Positions 53,166 to 61,987 of a stretch of DNA of 64,000 bases are shown here, one piece after another. The notes below the pieces were generated by a model. That model was not told the DNA's origin, ran no database searches, and saw nothing but the letters and a program-made list of their open reading frames with translations. This stretch comes from JBHIKY01 sp042139015 (GTDB lineage: Bacteria > Bacillota > Bacilli > Bacillales > Marinococcaceae): contig NZ_JBHIKY010000004.1 in the NCBI RefSeq assembly GCF_042139015.1, positions 1 through 64,000 on the forward strand, in the 5' to 3' direction. Numbering within the stretch: the first letter of the stretch is position 1; each line of letters starts with the position of its first letter. The translations under genes and the position numbers were made by a program.

Positions 53166-54563
53166 ATGAGTCGTTTCGATCAATATAGTATTTCTCCGGT
53201 GTTAAATAATATCGGTGAAAATATTATCATTACTGATGATGAGTTTACCTTCATATGGATGAATGATTATACCGATCATCTTTTTCACAAGCTCCGGGAT
53301 TCTCTCCATCTCCAGTCAAAAGAAGAGCTTATTGGGAGAAGTCTTCACTTCTTTATTTCTCGCTCAGACCAAAAATTGCTCGAACACACAGACTTTCCCC
53401 GTGATATTCATACAATTTTTATGGATTATTTCCAATTTACCATTACTATAGATGTTTTCTACGGACTCGAGGACGGGAAGGGTTATATTTTAACCTGGAA
53501 AGATATCACTGACTATGAAAATAAGATCGCAGATGTCACAAGGGCACTTGATGAATCCTCGATTTTTGGTGTGCTTGATGAAAACCAACGATTTACTTAT
53601 GTAAACGACCGCTTCAGTGAGATTTCCAAGTATTCCTGTAAAGAATTGCTTGGCCATACCCCGGCTCTGCTTAAACGAAATACTAAGGAGGATGAGTGTC
53701 AATACAAACATCTTTTGCTCACGACAGAACAAGGGAAAATATGGAAAGGTGAATGTCAGAATAAAGCGAAAGATCAGTCAACGTATTGGGTCTACACAAC
53801 AGTTGTCCCAATATTAAAAAAAGACAATAAGCCTTCCCGCTATATGATCATTCAACAGGATATTACTCGCGAAAAGAAAACGGAAGAATTACTGCAGCGC
53901 ACAGAAAAATTAACTGCCATTGGCGAGCTTGCTGCTGGAGTAGCGCATGAAATCCGCAATCCCCTAACAGCGATCAAAGGGTTCACTCAGCTGCTGGAAG
54001 GCAATCCGCAATACAAGCAGGTTATGCTCGATGAAATCGACCGTATCAACTTAATTGTGAATGAATTTATGCTTCTTGCCAAACCTCATGCACTTAAACT
54101 GAAAACGAATCAACTGGCATCGCTGCTAAGCTATGTAATCTCCTTTATGGAATCGGAAGCCAATTTAAAAAATGTCAGTATTCATAAACGTTTTGACGAT
54201 GAAAACTTGATGATTGAATGTGAAGAAAACCAAATCAAGCAGGTTTTTCTAAACCTCATTAAAAACAGCATTGAAGCCATGCCTGATGGAGGTAACATAT
54301 ATGTGCACCTGCGTAAAATCAATGGCAACGCAGAAGTGGCTGTAACTGACGAAGGGGACGGGATCCCAGAGGAGTATCTTCATAAACTCGGAGACCCCTT
54401 CTTCACGATGAAGGAAGGGGGTAACGGACTCGGTTTAATGGTGAGCTATAAAATTGTATCAAATCATAAAGGCTTCATTCATGTAAACAGTGAGCCTGGT
54501 AAAGGAACTACATTCATCATCCTATTTCCGCTTACAGTAAAGCAGGAAGGACAATTGATTTAA
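53166..54563 (+). CDS. Cytoplasmic PAS-PAS histidine kinase (sporulation-kinase type)
   Basis: 465 residues from the ATG at 53166 (AGAGGTGATA upstream); an in-frame GTG at 53157 lies within that site. No membrane segments. PAS 1 is about 8-115 (IGENIIITDDEFTFIWMND), PAS 2 about 125-238 (ESSIFGVLDENQRFTYVNDR ... ending in QQDITREKKTEE). HisKA contains the phospho-His in GVAHEIRNPLTAIKGFTQLL. The ATPase domain has NLIKNSIEAMPDGG, DEGDGIPEE and GGNGLGLMVSYKI. The order and the HEIRNPLTAIKGF box are typical of KinA/KinE-like kinases that feed the Spo0F phosphorelay. No response regulator is adjacent, as with sporulation kinases. Confidence 0.87.
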   Translation: MSRFDQYSISPVLNNIGENIIITDDEFTFIWMNDYTDHLFHKLRDSLHLQSKEELIGRSLHFFISRSDQKLLEHTDFPRDIHTIFMDYFQFTITIDVFYGLEDGKGYILTWKDITDYENKIADVTRALDESSIFGVLDENQRFTYVNDRFSEISKYSCKELLGHTPALLKRNTKEDECQYKHLLLTTEQGKIWKGECQNKAKDQSTYWVYTTVVPILKKDNKPSRYMIIQQDITREKKTEELLQRTEKLTAIGELAAGVAHEIRNPLTAIKGFTQLLEGNPQYKQVMLDEIDRINLIVNEFMLLAKPHALKLKTNQLASLLSYVISFMESEANLKNVSIHKRFDDENLMIECEENQIKQVFLNLIKNSIEAMPDGGNIYVHLRKINGNAEVAVTDEGDGIPEEYLHKLGDPFFTMKEGGNGLGLMVSYKIVSNHKGFIHVNSEPGKGTTFIILFPLTVKQEGQLI

Positions 54564-54663
54564 ACCTGTTGGAAAGGAAAGATGCCCTCTATGATAACTA
54601 TTTCCATTTCCTGTTGAGCACATAATGAGTTTGCCCAAAGTCCTTTCCCAAAACACGAATAAA

Positions 54664-54689
54664 CACCCTGTTCCTTGAAGAATAGGGTG
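54664..54689 (-). terminator. Terminator of the class-D-like gene
   Basis: Stem CACCCT/AGGGTG (54664-54669 with 54684-54689) followed on the minus strand by a short T run. Confidence 0.5.
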
Positions 54690-54696
54690 CCTTCAC

Positions 54697-55515
54697 TTAT
54701 TCACCGCTGATGCGGTAATAATTGTCCAAAATGTTTCTTGTGATTTCTTTTGCTTCCTCCCCAGATCCGTCTATATTTGTTACAAATACGTATGTGCGCT
54801 TGCCGCTTTCAATAAAGCCAGTGTACCATCCTAAGCCGGAATCGGATAATCTAGTAGCCGTTTTTCCATAGATTGTATAGCCCTCGCCTTCCTCTTCGAG
54901 CATCATACGTTTCACTGTTTTCATTACATCATTATCAAACGGAAGTTTCTCTTTATGGAGAGCTTCCATAAAATCTGCCTGCTGAAGTGGGGTGATCTGC
55001 ATGGAGCTGTCGAGCCAGAATCTGTCAATCCCGCCGCTGATATCCTGATTCCCGTATTCGATTTTATCTATCCATTCCTGCATTCGCTCCTCTCCTATAT
55101 GTCTGGCCATATCCTGGTAGTACCAGACGACAGAATGCTTCATCGCAGAGCCTAATGTATGGTCCTCATTCCAAATGGGAAAATCCCGCACTACTTTATC
55201 CCATTCTTTTATATGATATTCATCCCGCACCGCCTCTACCTGCAGTCCGATCAGCGCATTCACAGGTTTGAATGTCGATTCCGGAGTAAATTCCTGCTGC
55301 GCTCTCTTCTCATCGTAGACAAAGGTTTTTCCATTATTTACATCTCGTAAGACAAAGGTCCCGTCCTTTTCATAAAAAAATTCCTCCACATCAAGTTTGT
55401 TCATATTAACTTTTTCATTCACAGGTCCTGCTGCCGCAGGAATCTGACCATTAATTATTACATTAGCAATGCCTAATAACAGAAGGAACGCCAACAGGTA
55501 CAACCATTTTTTCAA
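54697..55515 (-). CDS. Class D beta-lactamase-like / BlaR-sensor-like transpeptidase-fold protein
   Basis: 272 residues with an N-terminal Sec signal or membrane helix (4-22) and no lipobox Cys. Serine-enzyme motifs are in the OXA order: STFK (Ser80, Lys83), SVV (128-130) and YGN (154-156). The third motif, normally KTG, reads KTA (218-220, YGKTATRLSD). WYTGFIESGKRTYVFVTN follows, as in class D enzymes and the BlaR/MecR sensor domain. Bacillus enzymes such as YbxI (BSD-1) have low beta-lactamase activity. The Gly-to-Ala change in KTG may weaken activity or mark a non-hydrolytic role. Single gene, no adjacent BlaI/BlaR. Confidence 0.82.
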   Translation of the reverse strand: MKKWLYLLAFLLLLGIANVIINGQIPAAAGPVNEKVNMNKLDVEEFFYEKDGTFVLRDVNNGKTFVYDEKRAQQEFTPESTFKPVNALIGLQVEAVRDEYHIKEWDKVVRDFPIWNEDHTLGSAMKHSVVWYYQDMARHIGEERMQEWIDKIEYGNQDISGGIDRFWLDSSMQITPLQQADFMEALHKEKLPFDNDVMKTVKRMMLEEEGEGYTIYGKTATRLSDSGLGWYTGFIESGKRTYVFVTNIDGSGEEAKEITRNILDNYYRISGE

Positions 55516-55821
55516 TCAGCTCACCTCATAAATACTTTCATAAGTAATTGTATATTAAAGTAAGTTCGCTGTTTTCCTAAAAATTCCTATCGACTATCTA
55601 CCTAAACTTAATGAAATTGATTCTTTTTAGTAGAAAATAAAAAACTCTCTATCTTTTAATAACAGTTAATTTTCAAATAAAAGGTAAAGTTTGTGAAAAG
55701 AGTAATGGGAGGCTCACCCTTTCTTCAAGAATAGATTGGGGAATTTTTTTCAACAAAAAACCGAAAAGGACCATGTCCTTTCCGGCTTATGTCTGGCTCT
55801 ATTGTCCAGCTCATTTCTGCC
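55516..55821. other. Intergenic region
   Basis: AT-rich, no gene. It contains the DUF2294 terminator at 55760-55786 and an upstream part with the class-D gene promoter region. Confidence 0.5.
55760..55786 (-). terminator. Terminator after the broken DUF2294 gene
   Basis: An 11-bp stem with one G-T pair on the minus strand (55761-55771 with 55775-55785), then T run. Confidence 0.75.
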
Positions 55822-56528
55822 CTATGAATGGTTCGGTTTTAGGATGAAAATAATATAGCTCTTATCGAGGGTAAAATCCCAATCCACGAAAATATCTATT
55901 ACAAGTGTACTTAAAATAGTTTCAAACACCTTAGGATCCAGCAGACGCTTTTCGAGCCTTCTTTTACTGAGCCGCAGCGGCTCACTGAACCCTGAACGGA
56001 TTAATTCTTTTTCAATTTCTACAAGTATTCCCTGCCTGTCTACCACAAGCGTTCGTGAATTCAAATAAAGAGAATCAGTCTGCTCCGGTTTTTTTCTGCG
56101 TCATTGCTTACTTTGTTGATTTCCTTGTGAATTTCCTCTTTATGAGAATAATCCGCATAGGAGTGATTTCTTTCTTCTTCACTATCTTCTTTGATTACTC
56201 CCAAAAGCAGGCCGGTTCTGTTTTTTAAAGACCAATCATAATAAAGATTATCTACGTTAATGCCTGCGGTAACCCGCAGGGTGGCTTTTATTTCCGGAAT
56301 GAGCTCCTGCATTAATAAATCGCGGGTCTCTTCAATTTTCATAAATTTATTTTGTTTTATCAGCACTTGTTCCATAGGTGCTAAAAAGTCTCGTAAATAA
56401 ATCGTGATAAATGGATCTTCAATGGATACATATACCGAAGATGGTCCCTTCCCGAACGTATCCCGGAACAGCTTTCCTGTATAGCTTGCTATTTCAGCTT
56501 GAACAGACGTCTTTTCCATTAGCTTCAT
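55822..56528 (-). pseudogene. DUF2294 tandem-domain protein, frameshifted
   Basis: The first part, 56528 down to 56061, encodes 155 residues: a DUF2294 domain (IASYTGKLFRDTFGKGPSSV, IYLRDFLAPMEQVLIKQ) plus the start of a linker. The second part, read one frame over to 55822, encodes the C-terminal half (NSRTLVVDRQG ... DIFVDWDFTLDKSYIIFI). The break lies in a run of seven A (T 56089-56095 on the plus strand). Changing the frame there gives KKPEQTDSLYLNSRTLV, which aligns with PEDVFIKRVNSRITL of the intact paralogue at 56847-57506. A TTG start at 56064 for the second part has no ribosome site. Confidence 0.78.
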
Positions 56529-56846
56529 TCCTTTTTCCTAGATTTCTAAAAAAGTACAATCTATTACGGTCATGAATCAACTTCCACTCAAGCTCCGTTA
56601 TTAAACACAGTATTATCAAATTTCGTTCCACTAAAAAAAGCCAAAAAAGGATCAAGCTCCAAATTTGGCTCATATTCTGACGCTAATGTCCAGCTCATTA
56701 TCTCCAAGATGTTATTACGTTATATTCTCAAGAACTTTCATTATTAATTCAATACCTGTTTGTGGAAAAAGTGTTTATCCATTTTCCCAGTCATTACTCT
56801 AACGCTGGCGAGATATTTTTAAAAGAGGAAAGCTCGACTTTATTTA
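56529..56846. other. Intergenic region between DUF2294 paralogues
   Basis: No gene. 56632-56672 contains an imperfect hairpin with AGCCAAA/TTTTGGCT arms and a T run on the minus strand, a likely terminator for the upstream paralogue about 175 bp after its stop. Confidence 0.45.
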
Positions 56847-57506
56847 TTAATGATATGGAGAGGTCATAAAAACGATAATATTTTTTGTCCCTTCTTCATT
56901 CCAAATGTTAAAAATATCTTGAACTGCTGCTCCCATTATTTTTGAAAAATAGTTTTTCGTAATGTCCTGACTTGCAATGTTATTTTTTTCATTTCCCTGA
57001 TACCCCGCTCTGCCGGCAAGCGTGATTCTTGAATTTACTCGTTTGATGAATACATCTTCAGGATCGGCCGGAGGATACTCCCACAGTTTTTGTATGTCTT
57101 TTTCAAGCAAAGAATAAATAGGCTGATCAGCTGTTTTAAGAAACAAAGACTCCCAATTCAATCCAACAATGAGGCCCGACTTTTGGTCAAAATTCCAATC
57201 AACATAAAATGAGAATCCCTCTGTATCTAGTTTCTCCTGAAGACAGAGTTCAAGTTTAGCAAGAACCGGCCCCATAATACTTTTTCGTAACGACGCTAAA
57301 GCCTCGTTTCCTTCTTCTTCAAGCAGCACCTCTTCAATTGGAGATAAGAAGTTCCGTATATGGATGAGAATATGAGACGGAGCAAGCGTCACATATACTG
57401 ATTCCGGCCCTCTTCCAAAATGATCTCTTAATGTTCTACTTGTATAAGAGGCGATCTGCTTCTGCTGCTTCATCACATTGTCATCAATAAAATCTTTTTC
57501 GACCAT
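56847..57506 (-). CDS. DUF2294 tandem-domain protein, intact paralogue
   Basis: 219 residues. Residues about 10-125 form a DUF2294 domain: KQIASYTSRTLRDHFGRGPE, LIHIRNFLSPIEEVLLEEEG and FYVDWNFDQKSGLIVGL. Residues about 135-219 form a second, more diverged unit ending AVQDIFNIWNEEGTKNIIVF. Single-domain DUF2294 proteins are widespread in Bacillaceae and have no known function. This two-unit plan is shared with the frameshifted neighbour, so they are tandem duplicates. The ATG at 57506 has only a weak ribosome site (GGAAGAAG). It has a long leader (57507 onward). Confidence 0.75.
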   Translation of the reverse strand: MVEKDFIDDNVMKQQKQIASYTSRTLRDHFGRGPESVYVTLAPSHILIHIRNFLSPIEEVLLEEEGNEALASLRKSIMGPVLAKLELCLQEKLDTEGFSFYVDWNFDQKSGLIVGLNWESLFLKTADQPIYSLLEKDIQKLWEYPPADPEDVFIKRVNSRITLAGRAGYQGNEKNNIASQDITKNYFSKIMGAAVQDIFNIWNEEGTKNIIVFMTSPYH

Positions 57507-57802
57507 TGTCTTCTTCCTTCCTAGTTCATGTAAAGTATCAATTTTTTATGCTGAATAGATAGCAATATGGAAGATATTCAATGTATAAATCCAGCTTCAA
57601 ATGTAGGGCTGGCTTATCTCCCACTCTTTTGAACACCCATAAATCCTCTTTATGTAAAAGCTTTGCTTCGGCAGAAAATCTCAAATGCCCACTGGGCAAG
57701 GCGGATTCCCATCTATTCGGCTACATGAGCTCTGTTACCGGCTGCAAAAGGAGCCAATATCTCAGTCTCCTTTTTTAAAGAAAAAATTTTGCACAAATAC
57801 AA

Positions 57803-57839
57803 AAAAGAGCTGGAAAGGGCAGGATTCCCTTTCCAGCTC
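57803..57839 (-). terminator. Terminator hairpin
   Basis: A perfect 13-bp stem (57807-57819 with 57827-57839) followed on the minus strand by six T (plus-strand A run 57801-57806). A second minus-strand terminator already lies between it and ctaG-like. Confidence 0.75.
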
Positions 57840-57972
57840 ATACATTAGCTCTATCGTCTACATATTTCCGCCGGATACATATTCGATTTTAAAAACCAAT
57901 TCTTATGTAAAAGCTACACATTTTGGAATAGCTTCAGAAATAGTGGTTACCCAAAATACTGCACATTGAAAC

Positions 57973-58006
57973 CTAGTAAAAAGATTTTTGAGGATCTTTT
58001 TACTAG
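57973..58006 (-). terminator. Terminator of the DUF2243-ctaG operon
   Basis: A perfect 13-bp stem (57973-57985 with 57994-58006) just after the ctaG-like stop; T-rich arm. Confidence 0.75.
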
Positions 58007-58041
58007 ATTATCACATTTTCCTTAACTATAACATCTATTGT

Positions 58042-58842
58042 TTATTTTTGAGCCGGTAAATCAATTCCATGGCGGACATTCCGTTCCCGCGGCTTCGCGG
58101 AACGGTACCAGTGAAGACAAAGAATAAAAATTATAACAAGATCAATAACATCACCGCCATAATACATAAGCATACCGCCATTTTCTGCCTGAGCGGAAGA
58201 CACTCCCGCGGGAGGATTTGCGTACACAAATTTAGATAATATTCCGTGTCCCGCAAGTGCAAGTAGTAAAACAACTCCCCTGTAAACAAAGCTCTTCCGA
58301 TGAGGCGCCGGGTCAATATAAATAATTGAAGCAGTAAACAGCAGGCCTGCGGTAAACACATGCATATGGATTAATAAATGAAGTATTGTATATTGGTGCA
58401 TTGCCTCGTAAAGAGAGGTCGTATATAAAATCCATAATCCGCCTATGTTGAGGAGAGCAGCAACCGCTGGATGTGTAAAAAAACGAACAGGCATGCTCTT
58501 TAACATCCGGCTCAGTTTACGGGCAGCAGTTACCGGAAGTGTTCTCAGAAAAAGAGTCATCGGTGCAGCCATCACCATGAAAAGTGGAGCAAGCATTCCA
58601 AGCAGCAGATGACCAAGCATATGAATTGTAAAGTCCATATGCGCCTGACGTGCGAGTGGTCCTGCTACTGCAGCAATTGCACAGCAAACCCCGACAATCC
58701 AAAGAATGATCCGGTACCATGGCCAATGTTTCTGCTGATGCATTGACATGACTGCTGCAGCAACATACACCCCTAACATCAGCGCGAAAGGCAGAGCCAT
58801 CATCAATTGAACAACAGCCCCCGGTCCGTGGTCAGCGGCCAT
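58042..58842 (-). CDS. caa3-type cytochrome c oxidase assembly factor CtaG-like
   Basis: 266 residues with about seven membrane helices, matching the Bacillus CtaG (caa3_CtaG) family: LARQAHMDFTIHMLGHLLLGMLAPLF, conserved His residues in HMLGH and LHLLIHMHVF, and GVSSAQAENGGMLMYYGGDVIDL. CtaG is needed to form active cytochrome caa3 in B. subtilis, probably through copper insertion. No cta genes are next to it, so this is a second or relocated copy. The gene overlaps the DUF2243 gene by 11 bp and must be co-translated with it. Confidence 0.85.
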   Translation of the reverse strand: MAADHGPGAVVQLMMALPFALMLGVYVAAAVMSMHQQKHWPWYRIILWIVGVCCAIAAVAGPLARQAHMDFTIHMLGHLLLGMLAPLFMVMAAPMTLFLRTLPVTAARKLSRMLKSMPVRFFTHPAVAALLNIGGLWILYTTSLYEAMHQYTILHLLIHMHVFTAGLLFTASIIYIDPAPHRKSFVYRGVVLLLALAGHGILSKFVYANPPAGVSSAQAENGGMLMYYGGDVIDLVIIFILCLHWYRSAKPRERNVRHGIDLPAQK

Positions 58843-59308
58843 TTGAGACCTTACTAAACCTTACCCGACGCCTTGTCTGCATCAACAGGATAACTCCGGC
58901 TATAATCATGGCGCCCGCAGTGATATTCCATACGAGGTCATAGATAATGACATTCTCGACATAACGGATTTGATGGATCCTCATAAGCTTATGCTGAACG
59001 ATTCCATCATACAGCTGAAATATACCTGCCCCAAGGAGGATGCCGCCAGCCCACCGCCTGGGCCAAAAACCTCTGCGCCGGCGGAGGTCCGCAAATAAAA
59101 AGAATCCTCCCACAGTCGCAAACCAGCTGAACGCATGAAATAAACCATCTGAAACGAGGCCAATCTCTGTGGTCGACTTATCATAAAAATGATGCCAGTG
59201 CAGCAGCTGATGAAAGAGTGTTTCATCTAAAAAAGCCACAATTCCAAGGCCGCATAATATGCCGGACCAAAGATTGCGCTTCGCAAAGTTATATCTGTTG
59301 GATTCCAC
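58832..59308 (-). CDS. DUF2243 membrane protein
   Basis: 158 residues with four membrane helices (about 12-30, 55-75, 88-105 and 128-145). Family segments: GILCGLGIVAFLDETLFHQLLHWHH, SDGLFHAFSWFATVGGFFLF and LGAGIFQLYDGIVQHKLMRIHQIR. Many conserved His residues could bind metal or haem. DUF2243 genes are often next to ctaG-like genes, as here with an 11-bp overlap, which supports a shared role in copper or respiratory-enzyme assembly; the function is not established. First gene of the two-gene operon. Confidence 0.85.
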   Translation of the reverse strand: MESNRYNFAKRNLWSGILCGLGIVAFLDETLFHQLLHWHHFYDKSTTEIGLVSDGLFHAFSWFATVGGFFLFADLRRRRGFWPRRWAGGILLGAGIFQLYDGIVQHKLMRIHQIRYVENVIIYDLVWNITAGAMIIAGVILLMQTRRRVRFSKVSNGR

Positions 59309-59566
59309 GAATGATGGCCTCCTTCATTGATTCTTTCAATGAAAATTTTCCCTTTTATGAATGCTCTGTAAACCTCTTTCCAAGCTGATAGAGAACAAAA
59401 ATAAATATCGCAGGAAAATAGTCAGGGCACATTAAAAATTTTTTCCAGTCCTTAATAGTGTGAGAAAAGGCATTCTCTTCCCACTTCCCAATATATACCA
59501 GTTTTAAATACTCAGTTTTCGTTTATAACGGGAACAAACATTCTATATTATGGAGGTGTCGATTCT

Positions 59567-59911
59567 ATGGTGAATAAACTAACAGCTGAATCGAATTTAC
59601 GATGGGAAAGCATGAGGATGATTCTTCCTGAATACAGGGAAAAATGGTTGGATGTTCTAGGAATTAAAAGGAAAAGAATGAAACCGTCTGTCGATGAACA
59701 GCAGTGGCAGGAATTTGAATGGCTGCTGAAAGAAGCAATGACCACAGACCTGGAATTAACGTTCACGTTTTGGAAAAATGGATATTTTCTTGAAACTTCC
59801 GACCGCTGCACGTGGATTAATTCTTCCCAGGGTTTACTTCATATCGAAAAGAACGATGAAGTGATCTTTATAATTGCTGAACATATTGCCGATATCAGGA
59901 GATCAGAATGA
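59567..59911 (+). CDS. YolD-like domain protein
   Basis: 114 residues resembling YolD-like proteins: opening RMILPEYREKWLDVLG, then PSVDEQQWQEFEWLLKEAM, LTFTFWKNGYF and VIFIIAEHIADI. YolD-like genes usually accompany a Y-family DNA polymerase of the UvrX/DinB kind in Bacillus, but none is present here. GGAGGTGTCG precedes the ATG. The stop overlaps the next gene's ATG (ATGA). Call is moderate because the sequence is diverged. Confidence 0.65.
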   Translation: MVNKLTAESNLRWESMRMILPEYREKWLDVLGIKRKRMKPSVDEQQWQEFEWLLKEAMTTDLELTFTFWKNGYFLETSDRCTWINSSQGLLHIEKNDEVIFIIAEHIADIRRSE

Positions 59912-60213
59912 CAGATCACGAGGAGCTGTTAAAATATTTGGAGCAGCGGATTAAAGAATTGAGCTACAGATCACCCTCCAGCCATGACGATTCTCTGATC
60001 TCCCTGGGAGGAAGGCTGGCAATTCAGGAAGTGAAGAAAAGCGAAAAATCACAGAAGTCGAGGTCTTTTAAACTAAACAAAAAAGGGTATATGTCTGGAA
60101 CATCAATTATGGGAGTGAGACAAGATGGAAACAAAGACCAAGAAGCGCCCGGTCATCGCGTTAACCGGGGCAAGCGGATATATCGGAAAGAATCTATTAG
60201 AACAAATAACTGA
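59908..60213 (+). CDS. Small hypothetical protein overlapping the SDR gene
   Basis: 101 residues, very rich in Lys, Ser and Arg; no family recognised. The N-terminal half (LLKYLEQRIKELSYRSPSSHDDSL) is helical. The start overlaps the YolD-like stop by 4 bp, so it is co-translated. The last 29 codons lie inside the SDR gene (60125-61585) in another frame, an unusually long overlap of 89 bp. The stop may have been lost by mutation; a natural end near 60120 would be expected. Treat the C-terminus as doubtful. Confidence 0.55.
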   Translation: MTDHEELLKYLEQRIKELSYRSPSSHDDSLISLGGRLAIQEVKKSEKSQKSRSFKLNKKGYMSGTSIMGVRQDGNKDQEAPGHRVNRGKRIYRKESIRTNN

Positions 60214-61585
60214 TTTTGCAGATGTGATTGCACTTTCCCGCCATGGTGAAGCTCGTAATAATACAGCGCATGTTGAGTGGCGTTCCTGTGATTTATTTTC
60301 AATGGCCGATGCTGAAAAAGGACTGGAAGGAGCTGATATTGCTATTTATCTTGTCCATTCCATGAAGCCATCCGCCAGATTGACACAGGGAAGCTTTGAA
60401 GATATGGATGTCATACTGGCCGATAATTTTGCCCAGGCGGCGAAAAAAAACAGAGTGCAGCAGCTCATTTATTTAAGCGGGCTGATTCCAGAAACGCCTG
60501 ACTTATCCCGGCATTTGCGGAGCCGCTTAGAGGTCGAGGAGATCCTTAAGTCATATCAGATTCCCGTTACCACCATCCGTGCCGGCCTTATCGTCGGCCC
60601 AAAAGGTTCTTCTTTTCCTATACTTGCCCGGCTGGTAAAACGCCTGCCGGTGATGGCTCTCCCAAAGTGGACCCGTACGAACACTCACCCAATCGCCCTG
60701 GAGGACGTTCTTATCGCTCTCAGAAAAAGTATCGGCAATCAATCGGTATTCAGTCGCTCCATTGATGTAGGCGGACCGGACATATTAACGTATAAAGAGA
60801 TGATGAAACAAACGGCCGAGGTCATGGGAAAAAAAACAAAAATGATAAATCTCCCACTTTTAACGATCAATCTTTCCAGACTGTGGGTGAGCCTCGTGTC
60901 GAATTCTCCGAAGGAAACCGTATATCCTCTCATTGAAAGTCTGATTCATCCGATGACCGCTAAACACAAAAACATGGATAAAGAGATCAGCTATGGCAAA
61001 ATTCCCTTTAAACAAGCAGCCCGCCAGTCACTGGAAACCGGAAAGAAGGAACAGAGCAGCAAAAAATCTCCTATTTCAGCCGCAGCACCACCAGATATAC
61101 AGCAGGACGTCCGCTCTGTTCAGCGCATCCCACTTCCGAAAGGGAAATCTGCCGAATGGCTCGCGCATCATTATATAAACTGGCTCGAAAAACTTACAGC
61201 ACCATTTCTTACGATTCACACCGCTCCGGTAAAAGAGGGGCTGGTTACTATTTCTTTCGGTAACATTCCACTGCTTTCCCTGCAATACGCTACAGAACGA
61301 AGCAGCAGCAGCCGAACACTATTTTATATCACCGGCGGAGCTTTTGAGAACAAACAAAAAAATGAGCGCGGCCGCTTAGAATTCCGGCAGATTCCAGGCA
61401 GGCAGGAATGTATTGTTGCCATCCATGACTACATGCCGTCTCTGCCATGGTTTATTTATAAATATACTCAGGCAAGGGTGCACTTGTTAGTTATGTACTT
61501 TTTTCGCAGGCACCTGCAGAAATATATGCAGGAGAATAAATCAGAGATGGAAGAGAGGCCCGTACTCATTTCTCTGAATTTCTGA
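60125..61585 (+). CDS. SDR-family NAD(P)-binding protein with C-terminal domain
   Basis: 486 residues. The N-terminal atypical short-chain dehydrogenase (NDUFA9/complex-I-type) starts at 8 with IALTGASGYIGKNLLEQ, then IYLVHSMKP, the catalytic-like LIYLSGLIPE without the usual Tyr-x3-Lys, and IRAGLIVGPKGSSFPIL. Residues about 330-486 form a second, DUF2867-like domain, a layout seen in many Bacillus and proteobacterial proteins. It may be a redox sensor or reductase of unknown substrate. GGGAGTGAG precedes the ATG. Last gene of the YolD-like/small-protein/SDR operon. Confidence 0.82.
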   Translation: METKTKKRPVIALTGASGYIGKNLLEQITDFADVIALSRHGEARNNTAHVEWRSCDLFSMADAEKGLEGADIAIYLVHSMKPSARLTQGSFEDMDVILADNFAQAAKKNRVQQLIYLSGLIPETPDLSRHLRSRLEVEEILKSYQIPVTTIRAGLIVGPKGSSFPILARLVKRLPVMALPKWTRTNTHPIALEDVLIALRKSIGNQSVFSRSIDVGGPDILTYKEMMKQTAEVMGKKTKMINLPLLTINLSRLWVSLVSNSPKETVYPLIESLIHPMTAKHKNMDKEISYGKIPFKQAARQSLETGKKEQSSKKSPISAAAPPDIQQDVRSVQRIPLPKGKSAEWLAHHYINWLEKLTAPFLTIHTAPVKEGLVTISFGNIPLLSLQYATERSSSSRTLFYITGGAFENKQKNERGRLEFRQIPGRQECIVAIHDYMPSLPWFIYKYTQARVHLLVMYFFRRHLQKYMQENKSEMEERPVLISLNF

Positions 61586-61987
61586 TTTTGAATGTCTTCA
61601 TTCTGCAAGCTATAGTGAAGTCATGCAAGGCATAACTATGGCTTTAAGTTAATTCTCCCAAGCAGCGGTGTGCGTGCAGGAGATCCGTTATTCCATCAAA
61701 TTTTACTCTTATTGAATGGCTTGCGGACATCAGGTAAGTTATTTGCCTGAATGACGGAAAATTGGGCTTACTTTTCAACCGATAACGAAACACTCATGGC
61801 CGGGAGAGTCATTAAACCAGGTTGTTTGGAGCAAATAGCGGACGCATTGTGCAGAGAACCAGCCACGGCTGCCTCGCAGCACTTTCTAAGAGGTAGTTCC
61901 TCTTCAATCAGCTGTGTAAGCAGCATAAACTTATACATGTGAAACACGAACGCCACAGCAGGACGCTTTTGAAGATGGTAGCTATGT
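61586..61987. other. Intergenic region with repeat B
   Basis: No gene seen. Contains repeat B at 61671-61860. Confidence 0.55.
61671..61860. repeat. Dispersed repeat B, copy 2
   Basis: It aligns to 34731-34865 over the first 140 bp (AGGAGATCCGTTATT, GAATGGCT, GCGGACATCAGGTAAG, ATTTGCCTGAA). 61830-61842 (GAGCAAATAGCGG) matches the reverse-orientation family member near 7720. Confidence 0.65.

Larger units (their letters stand above)
57507..58041. other. Gene-free region, leader side of the DUF2294 gene
   Basis: No credible gene. 57686-57698 is a short perfect hairpin (TGCCCA, C, TGGGCA). Several G/C-rich segments at 57600-57780 could form RNA structure in the leader of the minus-strand DUF2294 gene, but I could not match any known riboswitch. 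Two terminators lie at 57803-57839 and 57973-58006. Confidence 0.4.

Noticed and set aside
57685..57969. 94-residue frame before ctaG-like
   Set aside because: Crosses two hairpins, lacks a ribosome site and shows no protein-like pattern.
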